Assembly: GCA_002914805.1 (NCBI GenBank)
Contig: JXTB01000738.1
Location: 1 to 64,000, forward strand
Source of the DNA: Parasponia andersonii
Lineage: Eukaryota; Streptophyta; Magnoliopsida; Rosales; Cannabaceae
Direction of reading: 5' to 3'
Length of the DNA: 64,000 nucleotides
Numbering within the stretch: the first letter of the stretch is position 1; every line of letters begins with the position of its first letter. A program made the position numbers and the translations under genes. Below the pieces are notes generated by a model that saw only the letters and a list, made by a program, of their open reading frames with translations, was not told the origin of the DNA and did not search any database. Of the stretch, positions 36,492 through 55,347 are shown piece after piece.

Positions 36492-38142
36492 ATTTCCAAA
36501 CGGTCATACTACAACCTACGGGGGTCATAGACAAGGTTTTTCAATCTCCTTTTATCTATCATTACGTTTTGTAAATGCCTTTTTTTCTTTAATTGGTGCA
36601 AGGAGAAAAATCTTCTTTTTCTGCATGAAATGTTCTCAAATTTGCCTAGGTTCAGCCACTTTTTTTGTTTGACTATTCAATAATTGTTTTCCCAAGTTCG
36701 GTAGAAGATTGTGGTATGATTCAAGAACTCTTGGTCATCTATAACAAGGCGTCCGATCAAAAAATCAATCTGGATAAATCAGAAATTACTTTTAATCCAA
36801 ATGTGATTGATGGGGCCAAAAGGGAGATTCATGATGTTCTTCGTCTTGGTGATGCTAAGACCTATGATACTTCTTTGGGGTTATCCACGGTTGTGGGAGG
36901 CAAAAGATCCATGAAGAAAAGGGTTCAAAGTTGAAAGCAGGATCTTTTCTCTGTGAGTGCTAGGGAGGTTTTAGTGAATCAATCTTCCAAGCAATACCTA
37001 GCTATTTGATGAGAATTTTTAAGGTTCTTTCTTCTCTCTGTAATGAATTTTAATAAACCATGCTTCGGTTTTGTGGATTCTAATAATAGACATTGTACAA
37101 TAGATTGGTGCGATGGAGTTTGATTTGTCTTCCGCATGGCATGGGTGGTCTTGTATTCTAAGATTTAGGCTTATTTAATCAAGCTCTGGTTGCTAAGCAA
37201 ACTTGTCACCTTATTAATGATCCACCTTCTCTAGTGTCTCGTATTTTGAAAGGTAAATATTTTCTTTGTAAAGATTTCCTTTTGGCTTTTGATAGGCCTA
37301 GTTCTTCTTATTTATGGAAAGCTTTTTTTGCCGAGAGTTAATGTTAAAAGGATGAGGTGGAAAATAGGTGATGGGAAAAAGATTCAGCCTTTTGATTACC
37401 CAGGTTCCCTAGACCAACCTTTTCTCATCCTATTACTCATCCTAGTGAAAGGATGGTAGATGTTAAAGATTTGATTCTTGTCCCTAGAATTTGGGATGAC
37501 AGAAGATTTTGGTGACGTTTTCCTGCCTATTGATTGGGACATTATTAAGGCTATTTCTCTTAAAGAGTGAGTTATAGAGATGACTATTTGATTTGGCATT
37601 ACGAGGCTAAGGGAGATTACTCAATTTGCAGTGGCTATAGAATTCTAGTTCCACTTGGGGCTATCTTTTCTCAATGGTGGAAAGGTTTGTGTTAATTTGT
37701 ATCACTATTAAAGTTCAAAACTTTATTTGGCAGATATTCCATGAAGTTCTTCCCTCTTGTACCCATCTTATTGGCGCACAAATTCCTACCAAGCCTTAGT
37801 GTTCTTCTTGCAGTTGAATAAAACCAAGCACTCATGCTTCATTCTCGTGTGAGTAAGGAGGTACAGAAAAAGCCAACATTTGGGAGTTGATCAAGTCTAT
37901 CAGGACACAAGATGTTGTCGATTGTCTTCTTGGTATTTTTTGGAGACTACGTAGGGTTTTTTTTCAGAAAATTTGTATCCTGCTTTGGTGTTTTTGATCG
38001 AAGAATAATAGAAGAGTCATTATGGTGTCTAACAGTGCTAAAAATTTGGTTGCTTTTATGAAACTTTTCTCTGGGAGTTTCAGTCATCTCGTGACTATAC
38101 CAATACTCATGGGAGACTTCCTCACTCGGCAGTTAAGTGCGC
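36492..38142 (+). pseudogene. LINE piece 3: C-terminal RT and zf-RVT region
   Basis: After TSD ATTTC the LINE resumes. The GFSISFYLS reading near 36536 precedes FVCTIQ/DYSIIVF at about 36668, the degenerate catalytic F-x-D-D box. The ORF at 36665-36934 contains YNKASDQKINLDKSEITF. Further on, LINDPPSLVSRILKGKYF (about 37212-37262) and LIWHYEAKGDYSI (37590-37630) belong to the RT zinc-binding domain. Multiple frameshifts occur. It ends at 38142, where a short-LTR copia element starts. Confidence 0.82.
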
Positions 38143-38329
38143 TGAAGTGGAGTGTTCTAAAACTCATGTTGTTTTTTTCTTGCTTCAAGAAAATTCTTTT
38201 TCCTTGTTACAAGGCAATTGTGGTTGTTTTTATGAAATGTTTTTGTAGAGTATTCTGTCATAAATATTCTCTATAAATAACTTGTATTTGCCCAAATTAA
38301 AACTATGAATGAAAATATTATCATTCATT
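38143..38329 (+). repeat. Left LTR of the short copia-like element
   Basis: It starts TGAAGTGGAG and ends ATCATTCA. It matches 40669-40852 along its length, with a TATA-like CTATAAATAA near 38270. Confidence 0.78.
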
Positions 38330-38941
38330 ATGGTACCAGAGCCAAAATACGAATCCATTACCAACCAAGCCTAATTAATTTCCAAATTCCAAACTTTTCC
38401 CGGTGAATATCAAAACAACCAGAAACGGTTTTTTTTTTTTTATTTAAAAAAAATTCCTTTAAATCCAAAGAATGAATCTTTGTCTCTTCATCGTTAAAAC
38501 AAAGAATCCACAACATAAGTATTCCTGCTTACCCAGAAATTTCCAAGCCACTGTTCGTCGCTGCTCATCCGTGCTGAAGTTGCCATCCACCACGCTCTAG
38601 CCAACTCTTGCCCGTGCGTCCTTGCTCAGACTGCCATCCTGCTCAAGCCGCACTTTTGACCTCAAGGAGATGCTCATCTACGTTGATTGTTTTTACTGTT
38701 TTAATATATATAATAGTGTATATATATATATATATATATGGCACTAATTCAACGGGTTATTTATTTAACGGGTTATTTATTTAACAGTACTGATTNGATT
38801 TGCGAAGTAGCAAGGGCACGTGAACAGTTGGAGAATCCAGCATCAGCAGTTCCTGACACGTGGACGACTGGTGTAAAATCCGCTCCAACAAAATATATAT
38901 AAAACAAAAGGGGATATATATCCAAAACAAAATGAGTGAAA

Positions 38942-39600
38942 GAAATATTCAATCATCAAAAATCATATCTATTCCTACTGTAGTTCAATCAGAAGGAATA
39001 TTCAATATAAGGATCATTTTTATATAAACAAATTATGATATATGGACTAAGTTAATGAAAATATGTATTGTTGAAAGAGACAAAATCTCTTATATTTATG
39101 ACAAGACTAAACTATCTAAAGAATAAGATAAAGAATACTTCAAGTGGTATACTGAAAATTAAAAGGTCAAATAATGGCTATTAATGTCCATATCTCCAAA
39201 AATAATGAAGTGTTATTTATGCCTATCCACCACCTATGATATTTGAGATGCTTTGTCTAAATCGTTTTACGATGAGAATGACGAACTTCAATGTTCTATT
39301 TGAACAAGAAGTCATTTACTATGAAACAAAATGCAAAACTCTCTTACTCTATTATGGAGAGTTAATCGAGATTTTTCATGAATTAGACCACGGTGATAAG
39401 TGGTCGTGAAGGACCCAAATGACATTGAGGCATACTGAAAATCAATTGAACGACAAAGGGTATACATATTTCTTACTGGTTTAGATGAAATTTTTGACCA
39501 AATTTGTAGAGAGATTCTACGCTAAGAATTAATTCCAAATTTAGAATAGTGTTATTTTTTGGTTCGTTGTAAAGAAATATGGCACCACATTAAATAAGGA
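38942..39600 (+). pseudogene. Copia-type gag remnant
   Basis: A broken plus-strand reading starts at MSERNIQSSK (38932 onward). It continues with YDIWTKLMK, TYDIWDALSKSFYDENDELQ and RVYIFLTGLDEIFDQI, the pattern of copia gag (UBN2/DUF4219-like) proteins. At least ten stops or frameshifts are present. Confidence 0.72.
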
Positions 39601-39659
39601 GATAGAATATTTTGAATCTTCGGTATTGATGACTCAAAATCGATCTAATCAGAAATTTT

Positions 39660-40170
39660 AGTGACAAGACATATCTTATATCTCTTAACTTTTCCTTTTG
39701 AATCCCGTTTGATCTTAAATATCCACTCTCATCCAATGGACTTCAAATATTGAAACAATTTGACAAGATCCCAAAGGCAATTTGACAAGATCCCAAACAC
39801 CATTGTCTCTCGTAGACTACATTTCCTTCTTCATGACATCGATCCACTTTTGAAAATTAGAATTTTATTTGACTTGTATGAAGTTAATTGGATCATCTTC
39901 CACTATCCTGATGTCAAACTCATGTTCATGGAAATATACGATATGGTCATCCGGAATTGCACTTCTCCTTTCTTTAGTGGACTTCCTTAAAGGCATTAGA
40001 TCTTGAGGTTGTTGAGTTTGCTTTCCAAAAGCATTTGCCTCAACTAGGATAGGAACCTCTTGGAGATTGTCTTGAACTAGAACACTAATATTGTCAGGAA
40101 TAGAATCCTGAGTGTAGACTTCCTCAAAATTAACAATCAGTAATTGACGAGCCCAAGTACAAATGCACAT
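39660..40170 (-). pseudogene. Inverted copia pol fragment (integrase-RT junction)
   Basis: The minus-strand ORF 39865-40170 contains RKSTKERRSAIPDDHIVYF and EHEFDIRIVEDDPINF, the linker between integrase and RT in copia Pol. DNGVWDLVKLP follows down to about 39750. It lies opposite to the gag remnant inside the same LTR pair, so the interior has been inverted or replaced. A ~22-bp tandem duplication (CAATTTGACAAGATCCCAAA) lies at about 39757-39799. Confidence 0.75.
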
Positions 40171-40668
40171 ATTGCCACAGAATTGGTCATACCAAAAATT
40201 ATTATTTTGAACTTATTGGATATCCAAAATGATGGGACCATAATCACGATCCATAGACAAAAAATTCAAAAGAGACTTCTATTGATGTAGTTGTTGAAAT
40301 GAAGAGACAAGATAAAAAAAATAATAATAAAAGTGTCTCAGCATTGATAATAACTACAGATGATTTATTGTGATATTGAATGAAATTAAATCCTATGTTA
40401 TGAAGCTCATAATAATGTGAGTCTGACGTATGAAGGTTTTTAAAATTGAAGTCTATGTTGTGAAACTTATGATGATGTGAGCTTAATATATAAAGCTTAT
40501 AAAATTTATTGTGGTTCTCTGAACTCATATAAATTTGAATCTGATATGTAAAATTCTAAAAATCAATCTGCAGTTAAACTCTTGTGAACTTGAGTTTAGC
40601 GTGAGAGATTTCCAAAGTTGTTCTAAAATTCATGTGTAAGTCGGTATGCACCAGCTTGGGCAGAGTAT

Positions 40669-40852
40669 TGAAATGGAGTATTCTAAAACTCATGTTGTTG
40701 TTTTCCTTGTTTTAATGAAATTCTTTTTCCTTGTTTTAAGGCAATTGTGGTTGTTTTTAGGAAATGTGTTTGTAGAGTGTTTAGTCATAAACATTCTATA
40801 AATACCTTGTATTTGCCCAAATTGAAACTATGAATGAAAATATTACCATTCA
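40669..40852 (+). repeat. Right LTR of the short copia-like element
   Basis: It starts TGAAATGGAG and ends ACCATTCA, matching 38143-38329. LINE sequence resumes a few bases later. Confidence 0.78.
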
Positions 40853-40856
40853 TCAA

Positions 40857-41300
40857 AGTGCACAACGCCTTCTTCAGGGTGTTTGAAACTATACTCAAAT
40901 GTGGTTGTCCATCATAGTGTGGATTATGTTGGAGTTAGTGCAGTTTTACGGGACTATTTGGGAACGGTTTTGGCAGCCTGCTCAGAGATTTTACCTAGAC
41001 ACTTTTCTATGGAATTCGCGGAGCTTCTCGCCCTAAGAGAAGGATTAATTTTTGTTGTTCAAAGGGGTTTGCAATTGTCGGGTGATGATGTGACTCTCCT
41101 AAGTTATTGCATGGATTGAACCCTGACTCGAGTCTATCCTCTGAGGCTCTCATTTATCTTGATGTAAAGTTAAGATTTATTTCTGCTAATTGTGGGAATT
41201 TATTACTAGATCAGCGAATACAATGGCCAACCAATTAACTTGCTTGGCTTTAGCTTCCCTTATTGGTATGTTTGTCGTGTGCGTCTTCTGTATTAACAAA
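40857..41300 (+). pseudogene. LINE piece 4: RNase H-like domain
   Basis: The reading continues LINE piece 3 across the copia insertion. The ORF at 40883-41119 contains DYVGVSAVLRDYLGTVLAA and EFAELLALREGL, typical of the RNase H (RVT_3) domain at the end of plant L1 ORF2. After a frameshift, SSEALIYLDVK and ANQLTCLAL follow to about 41280. The acidic active-site positions are only partly kept. Confidence 0.82.
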
Positions 41301-42734
41301 AGGCATATGTTTCCATAGGGGAGGGGGAATACATTGTATTAAACATATTCAAATTCAGTCCCAAAGTAATAAGCTTACCCAATCAAACACGAAACTCATC
41401 CGTTGTGTATTCATGACATAAATTTTAAAATTTTTACGTGTCATAAAACAAGAAGTTAATTGCAATATATGAAACTAGTTGCATAGAATTGGGGACAAGC
41501 AATTAAGTTCGATTACAAAATGTTTAGAGCTAGATTTATATTTAGAAAAAATTGTCCATTAGATGTTAAGGGAAAACATTTTCTTATGTTTGAATTTTAA
41601 CATAAAAGGAGTAGAGTAGGGTAGGGTAGGGCCGTAGGGGGAGAATTTGGGGAAATTTTGAGATTTAGAATTATCACAAAGTCAAAAAAATAATAATAAT
41701 TGGTCAAACTTTAGGACACTAATTGCCTCCTTTTCACGTTCCTTTTCCCTCAATTTTCTCCTTTTTTCTATTTTTTTTGCCCCTTTCCTTTTCCGTCACT
41801 AAAATCCTGAATCTAAAACTGGTCTTAAAATATCACGCGTTTGTTCTTGTTCTTTCCTCTCTTTTTTTTTCGCTGGAAGTTCGTTCCCTATTTCTAATTC
41901 TGAATCCCACATTCGTATTCATTCTCAACTAATTTTAAAACATATAATTGAAGTAAGAACCGAGCCAGGTCCAGAGAGTTATATTGACCCTAAATAATTC
42001 TTAAAGCCAGAATTACATACATTCTTGTAATTATCAAAAAAATTCAGGCTTCAGTTTCTCTAAACCACATGGTATATAAATGATTGGGAAAAGTACTGTG
42101 TCCACATATTGTTAATGACGCAGATGTGATCTCACATATAAAAAACAATTTCAATTATATAAAATACTTTCATTATAGAAACAAGAATAAAACAAAAACA
42201 AAAACGAAAACAAAGAGCACTATCTTCCCTTCTGAATAATATTGCAGAGCTCGAAACTAAGAAACACCATGCGTTATGGTCAAAACTTGGTACATTCCCT
42301 TGTACAGCTCTAAAATGATATTGTTATAACGATGCTAAACAACCTTCCAAGAAAAAATTCTGATGAAAAAATAAATTTTATTTGCATATAAAACTACTTT
42401 CCCTAGAAAATGAACTCTCAGCTGGAGAACAATACATCTGTGCTATCGTCAAAAATTGGCACATGCTCTTTTACAACTCTAATATGTTATGAATCTCATT
42501 TCACCTGGCCTGGCCATCTATTTCCTAAACATTCACCCTTCTAGATTAAATTCTCAAACATTGTTAGAAAACACAAAAGACAATAGATGCATGGCAAGAC
42601 TACATTACGCGATCAAACACTACGGAAACTTTGCCCCCAATGTCCACTCAAAAAAAAAAAAAAAAAAAAAAAAAGAACTTTGCCCCCAATGTCCGGCCAC
42701 GAATGTGCCTCGAAAGATAAGATTCTGACGTGAA
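41301..42734. other. Intergenic region downstream of PECT1
   Basis: AT-rich with no gene recognised. It holds a short GTAGGGTAGGGTAGGG run near 41608-41630. The PECT1 3' UTR presumably occupies part of 42000-42734 on the minus strand. The poly(A) retroposition scar at 42627-42694 lies here. Confidence 0.6.
42627..42694 (+). mobile_element. Poly(A)-only retroposition scar with 19-bp target duplication
   Basis: Two identical 19-bp copies of AACTTTGCCCCCAATGTCC (42627-42645 and 42676-42694) flank a 30-nt insert. The insert is ACTC, then 25 A, then G. This is the signature of target-primed reverse transcription that copied little beyond a poly(A) tail. It lies just downstream of the PECT1 stop, probably within its 3' UTR. 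Confidence 0.8.
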
Positions 42735-49879
<7,145 letters not shown>

Positions 49880-52353
49880 TGTTGCCGTCGTCGTCGCCGC
49901 CGCAGCGTTGGAGAACCACCGAAGATGATGAATTTATGGCCGAAATCCAATCCGGCATTTACCCTTTTTCTTTTTCTGCTTTGTATTTATATTTGTATTT
50001 GTATTGTTCAATTCCACTCCCTTCCAGATTCGCATTTCCCTCTCTCTACTTCTGTCGGGTCGGTCTCATTTTCATTTCCCTCTCTTTGTCTCTCTCCTTT
50101 TTCTCTCTCTTTTTTCCTTTTTTTTTTCTTTCTCTTTTTTTTTTTTTTATATCTATCTTTATCATCAAAATGATTTTATCAAAAATAAAAAAAAAATAAC
50201 CATCGATAAATAAATAAATAACCAAGGGCCGACTTAAAGACCCAGAATTAGATTGGTTACTACACCATCCTGACTTCGATTTTTTTTTTCCCCTTAACGA
50301 AGTGTTATTACAAAATAACAATAATAATAATAATGTTTTTTACAATAAAGACTCAACAAAAAGAGGGAAATTATAAGAACAAAATAAGTATATCATCCAC
50401 TCCTAAAGCCAATTTAGTTAAATTGTATGTTGTTTCATCAGTTACACAATATATTAATTAAAATATTAGGAAAAAAAAGAATAATAAGCTAAATGCATAA
50501 TAATAATAGGTAATTGATCAAACTATCAACGGCAATGGCAACGTGCTCTACTACCAATATATCCGAAAATTTGTCCAACATCCTGACCAATAAAATAATT
50601 ATTAAAAAAAAAAAAAAAAAGGTTCACATATTAAGCATTTACAACTTTGGGAAAGACGATGCCTCCTTACTTCTTTACAACCACGACTTTGCCTTTGGCA
50701 ACTTGAATGATAGCAAAAATATGCACGATGCGGCTTTCCTCGCAGATTGTTGCATCTTCAATCAATTTAAAGCTAACTTTTGAAGGGAGAGGCCAAAGCA
50801 AGTATCATTTCTTCGTTTTCTTCTCAACTATGTTAGACAAAAACAAAAAAACCAAAAAAAAAAAAAAAAGAAACAAAAAATTAATCATCAAAATGTAGAG
50901 ACTAATAACTCTCACAATTGAGAGATATTAACTCACATAATCAGAATATGCATAAAATATAATATTAAAAAACAAGATGCAACAATCAACTATTATGCTC
51001 TTTCAAACAAACTGCGTACTTTAACTCTACTATTATAACATTTTGTGAACATTTTAAAATAAACTTTTGAGCATGCAAAACTGATTATGGATGACACCTG
51101 ATGAAATATGTGTTGGTTCACGTTTGGAGTTCGCCATTGATTACTAAAGTTTCTTTCTTGATTCACAATAGATTTTATTTTCTTTTGTACTGGTGACATT
51201 AACACCTTTCTAAAAAAATAAAATAAAATAAAATAACGAAACCTATGTTATTACATATTAGATTAATTATTCCTTTATAATTTCTTTCTTTTTTCAAATG
51301 GACATTTACTTATAAAAAATGGTTACTAAGCTATAATTGGTAAGTATAGTCATTTACTACTAAAACTAATTTTAAAAATTCTAAAAAAAGAAAAAAAAAA
51401 CTAATTTTAAATAGAGAGGTAAATGGCCCCACTAGTCCCTGCAATTTTCAGAATTTGACAGTTTAGTCCATAAATAAATAAATGGCCCAATTAGTCCTTA
51501 AATTTTGTTCAAAGGACAATTAAGTCCAAATTGTAAATACTGTTACATTTCAGACAAAATCTCATGCCAATGTCATGTACTCAGTTTGAAAACAAAGGTC
51601 TCTTTGGTTCACCTATTTAAATATGTGTATCTAAATAAAAATTATGAAATATGTTATAATTTGAACGAGACACATTTAAAGTGAAATAAAATAGAATGTC
51701 AAAAATTATTTCAATAGTTGATATGACTAATAGACTATTTGAATAGAAAAATTAGAATTATTCAAATAAACATACATTTCAATAAGTTCTCTATTTTAAT
51801 AAAATGGAATAGTTAAACCAAACAAACCCAAAAACATTCACTTTCATTTTTCATCTTCTCATGTCTCGCTAATTATCTCTTAAAAATTGAATTCGATCCT
51901 TCTTTATTTTCAAATATTCTACCAAAAACTCTAGAGTTACGAATTCTTAACTTCAGCAGTAACGTAGTTCTGTTCAAAACTCAATAATTTTTAGCGATTT
52001 GGACTAAATTGTTACTTAAACATAAATTTAAATTCAGAGACTCCTTGGCTAGTTTATTTAATTAAAGAACCAAATTGTCACCTTTTCAAAAATTCAGGGA
52101 CCACTAGTGCCGGAAACCCATTAAAAAATTCTCTAGAATTAGGCAGATGAGATGGGGTTAAACTCGGTTGGGAAACTCGGGTTTGTGGGTCACTTGCAAC
52201 CTATTACCCGGCAACATACCGGGTCCGGGTCATGCTATATGCTTTGCTTCACTGGTTCTATTCCGGCGACTGCATCTGCATTTGTGGCGGAAGTCTCTTG
52301 ATTCTTCTGCACGTTTACTATCATTAATAAAACTGATATAGGATTGAAAGAGG
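49880..52353. other. Divergent intergenic region between PECT1 and FolD
   Basis: It contains the PECT1 5' UTR (GCC/GAC-rich, about 49880-49960) and a CT-rich tract at 50040-50150. Poly(A) runs lie at 50605-50621 and 50852-50870, and an (AAAAT)n run at about 51213-51233. The segment 51420-52110 has weakly inverted ends. No gene is recognised; both promoters must lie here. Confidence 0.6.
51420..52115. mobile_element. Possible non-autonomous DNA transposon remnant(s)
   Basis: CCCCACTAGTCCCTGCAATTT (left) is imperfectly inverted against AAATTCAGGGACCACTAGTG (right, about 52088-52108). Nested inside, CTTTGGTTCACC (about 51603) faces TTAAACCAAACAAA (about 51815-51828). No clean target duplication was identified. 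Confidence 0.4.
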
Positions 52354-54779
52354 ATGATGGTTGGAAGTTTGATGCGAAGAATGGTAGTTCCATGTCGGAA
52401 GAAGGCACCACTAAGACACCGAATTTCGTTCACAACGACGACCCATGATAGTCACGCCTCCCAAATTCTCATGTCTCCGTCTCTTGTCTCCCTAGACCTA
52501 CCCGACGTTTGGGCTCCTAACTCTTCCCATTTCCAAGTTCCATCACCTGGAGGAAATTTCTGTGAGTATGATTCCTGCGCTTCATTTGCTGATGGGTGGT
52601 AGTTGGGTTTCTCTGATTCTTGGCTCTGATTGAGAGTTTTCACTTGGAAGAGTTTTTCTCTGTCGTTGATTTTCTTATTTTTTTTTTTCTTTTTAATTTT
52701 GGTAATAATTTCATTTTTGTTTTCTCATTCAGTTTGAGACTTTTTGATACACCAACTTTATTAGCTTAGTCAGTGTTTTAGTATTTTGATTAATAGCGAA
52801 CATTTGGAGTTTGAATTTGGGGGGATGGCTAACGAATGACTACTCACTCTGGTATCTTGTTACTACCTAATCCATTTTGATAACATTCTACAATAAATAA
52901 AATGATGAGCGAGTGAAAATAATTCTTGGTAGAACTTATTTTGGTCACTTAAAAGTACCAATTCTTTACCGCCTTATGCAACATTCCTGATAATATTTTA
53001 CAATACTAAATCTCATCCTCATATTCCAAGGTTTCTTTACTGCTTCTTTTTCTTTCTTTTTTTTTCCTGTTAAAATCTGATCTTCACCACAGCCAATGAG
53101 CAGACTGCTGCAGTGATTAATGGCCTGATGATTGCGGATGAAATCAGGCCAAGAATAGCTAGTGAGGTGAGAAGGATGCAGGATTCCATTGGAGAAGTTC
53201 CTGGCTTGGCTGTAATTCTGGTTGGGGAAAGAAGGGACTCGCAAACTTACGTTCGGAACAAGATTATTGCTTGTGAAGAAGTAGGAATTGTGTCAACAGT
53301 AACTGAACTTCCTGATGATTGCACAGAAGATGAATTACTTAATGCTGTGGCAAGCTTTAATGTCGATCCATCGGTTCATGGTATCCTTGTGCAGCTTCCT
53401 CTGCCTCAGGTAATTTTCAAAACTGTGCGAATTGCCTGCCCCCTTTATTTGCTCTTTTGAATTATATAACTTGGGAGTTAAAATATGAAGTAAGCAGAGA
53501 AGTCTTTAACTTTCCACGTTGTCCTCTCTACGTGAGGCATCTATTGGTTGATTCATATATTAGACAGTCCTGATGATCTGGTTTTACTGGAATTGGGAAT
53601 TGGAGCTAGAGAGTTTCAGTAGTCTAAAGAGACTTGATTTGGTGACATCATGCAAATTAGAATACAATCATGATGAACTACAGTTGTGTATTTACTTTGT
53701 TGTTGTTAGCTGCTTCACTGAGATCACATGCATAGCAATTAATAGCTGAGATTTTGATGCATGAAATATCAGAACTTGCTGGTGTTGTGTGATGACTTAC
53801 AACAGAATGTCTGGGACAGCATTTGGATGTCGGAAAAATTTCGGATGTGCTGAGCCTAGAAAAAGATGTAGATGGTTTCCATCCAGTCAACATAGGGAAT
53901 CTTGCCATGAGAGGGAGGGAGCCATTGTTCATTTCTTGTACTCCAAAGGGTTGCATCGAGTTACTAATCAGGTCCGGAATTGAAATAATGGGGAAGAAAG
54001 CTGTTGTGATTGGAAGAAGTAACATTGTTGGGTTGCCCGCGTCATTGCTGTTGCAGGTAATACCAATTTCTAATGAGATTTAGATAAGTTTACTCAATAG
54101 CCCATATTCTGATTTTTATTTATTTTTTTTTTTTTTTAAGGACCATATTCTGATATTTAAGTATACTCATTAACATTCTTCTACAGAGGCACCATGCCAC
54201 AGTTAGCGTTGTGCATGCTTTCACAAAAAACCCAGCACAAATCACTCGCGAAGCTGACATTTTAATCACCGCTGTGGGAATGCCTAACCTAGTCCGTGGA
54301 AATTGGCTAAAGCCTGGTGTTGTTGTTGTAGATGTGGGAACCAATCCAATTGAGGTATGGTGGGCTTGTCATTGTTTCTTATTGTTTAACTTCCACATAT
54401 AATCCAATAGAGGTATGATGAACTCATCATTGTTTCTTTTTATTTAACTTGCACAATAAGTGCACCTTTACACAGCTCATATCTACTAAATTGACTACCG
54501 AGGTGACAACATGCCATTTCATTAGCTCACATTATTTTTGATCTTGTTATTTCATGTTAGACTTCACATTTTAAATGAGAATCCTTAAATTAGAGTCCTG
54601 GATTGCAGGATGCGAGCTGCGAGTGTGGTTACCGACTAATGGGAGACGTTTGCTTTGAAGAAGCAGTGAAGGTGGCATCAGCCATCACCCCAGTTCCTGG
54701 AGGAGTTGGACCTATGACTATTGCCATGCTCCTCTCTAACACCCTTGACGCAGCTAAGCGAGCACATAGTTTTACTTAA
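52354..54779 (+). CDS. FOLD: Bifunctional methylenetetrahydrofolate dehydrogenase / methenyltetrahydrofolate cyclohydrolase (FolD), organellar type
   Basis: Five exons: 52354-52561, 53093-53409, 53820-54056, 54187-54354, 54609-54779. GT-AG introns keep frame to 366 aa. FolD interconverts 5,10-methylene-THF, 5,10-methenyl-THF and 10-formyl-THF in one-carbon metabolism, using NADP(H). Residues 1-70 are a basic, Ser/Thr-rich leader without FolD homology, so plastid or mitochondrial import is inferred. The core starts at about residue 76 ([11 protein letters not shown]). SQTYVRNK carries the catalytic-type Tyr122 and Lys126. [10 protein letters not shown] (165-174), DVDGFHPVN (191-199), a TPKG motif (216-219), GRSNIVGLP (240-248) and [11 protein letters not shown] (337-347) are all present. 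ATG 52354 is first in frame; a second Met follows at once. The gene is tail-to-tail with the GOLD gene. Confidence 0.95.
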
Positions 54780-55347
54780 GTCCTACTATGGTACTCGATA
54801 TCATAAATCCTACTATGGTACTTGATTTGGGATAGTTCCATAGAAGGACAATATAAAATTTCTCACAGAAATTGCCAACAATGTGCAAAATGCTGACCCT
54901 GCTCTTTGCTAGAAGTTGTTCAAGTGGTTGGCTTCAGTATTTTCAGAGAGTAGAAACAACGGCAAGAGTTTGAAGTTAAACAGGTTTTTTTTACTGTATT
55001 ACAACAGATGTGCATTTCGAAGGCAGTTGTAGTGTCATTAGGCATCTGATTTGCAATTTTTTTGGGTTATCTTCTTTGTTAAGATAAAGTTTTGTCGACT
55101 GAGACAGAAAACGAGGAAATTGTGTGAGATCTAGAGGTATAAGAATCGATTTTTGCTGATAAAAGGTTGAAATATACAAGTAGTCAAACAAGGCACCACT
55201 TTCAGAACCAATTGAAAATATTTAATCTCCATGAAGTATGGAAAGCCTATAAACAAAACCAACCTCAGGAGAGAGAATAATATGAATAACTGTAACAAGC
55301 ATCACTAAAAGAGCATGAAGGTGGTTAATGCTTAAATTAGTTCCCTC
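54780..55347. other. Convergent intergenic region between FolD and the GOLD-domain gene
   Basis: 568 bp between two stop codons; it should hold both 3' UTRs. A ~20-nt near-repeat (AAATCCTACTATGGTACT) at about 54780-54825 is visible. No other feature is recognised. Confidence 0.6.

Larger units (their letters stand above)
38143..40856 (+). mobile_element. Short-LTR copia-like element with rearranged interior, inserted in the LINE
   Basis: LTRs of about 187 bp (38143-38329 and 40669-40852) share TTCTAAAACTCATGTTGTT and CTTGTATTTGCCCAAATT. A PBS-like TATGGTACCAGAGCC follows the left LTR and a G-rich tract precedes the right one. Flanks carry the imperfect repeat AAGTGCGC / AAGTGCAC; its exact register against the LTR ends is unclear. 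The interior has a gag remnant on + and a pol fragment on -. Confidence 0.75.

Noticed and set aside
41605..41632. Telomere-like GTAGGGTAGGGTAGGG run
   Set aside because: Only three short units of TAGGG, not the plant TTTAGGG repeat, and single-locus; too short to call an interstitial telomere.
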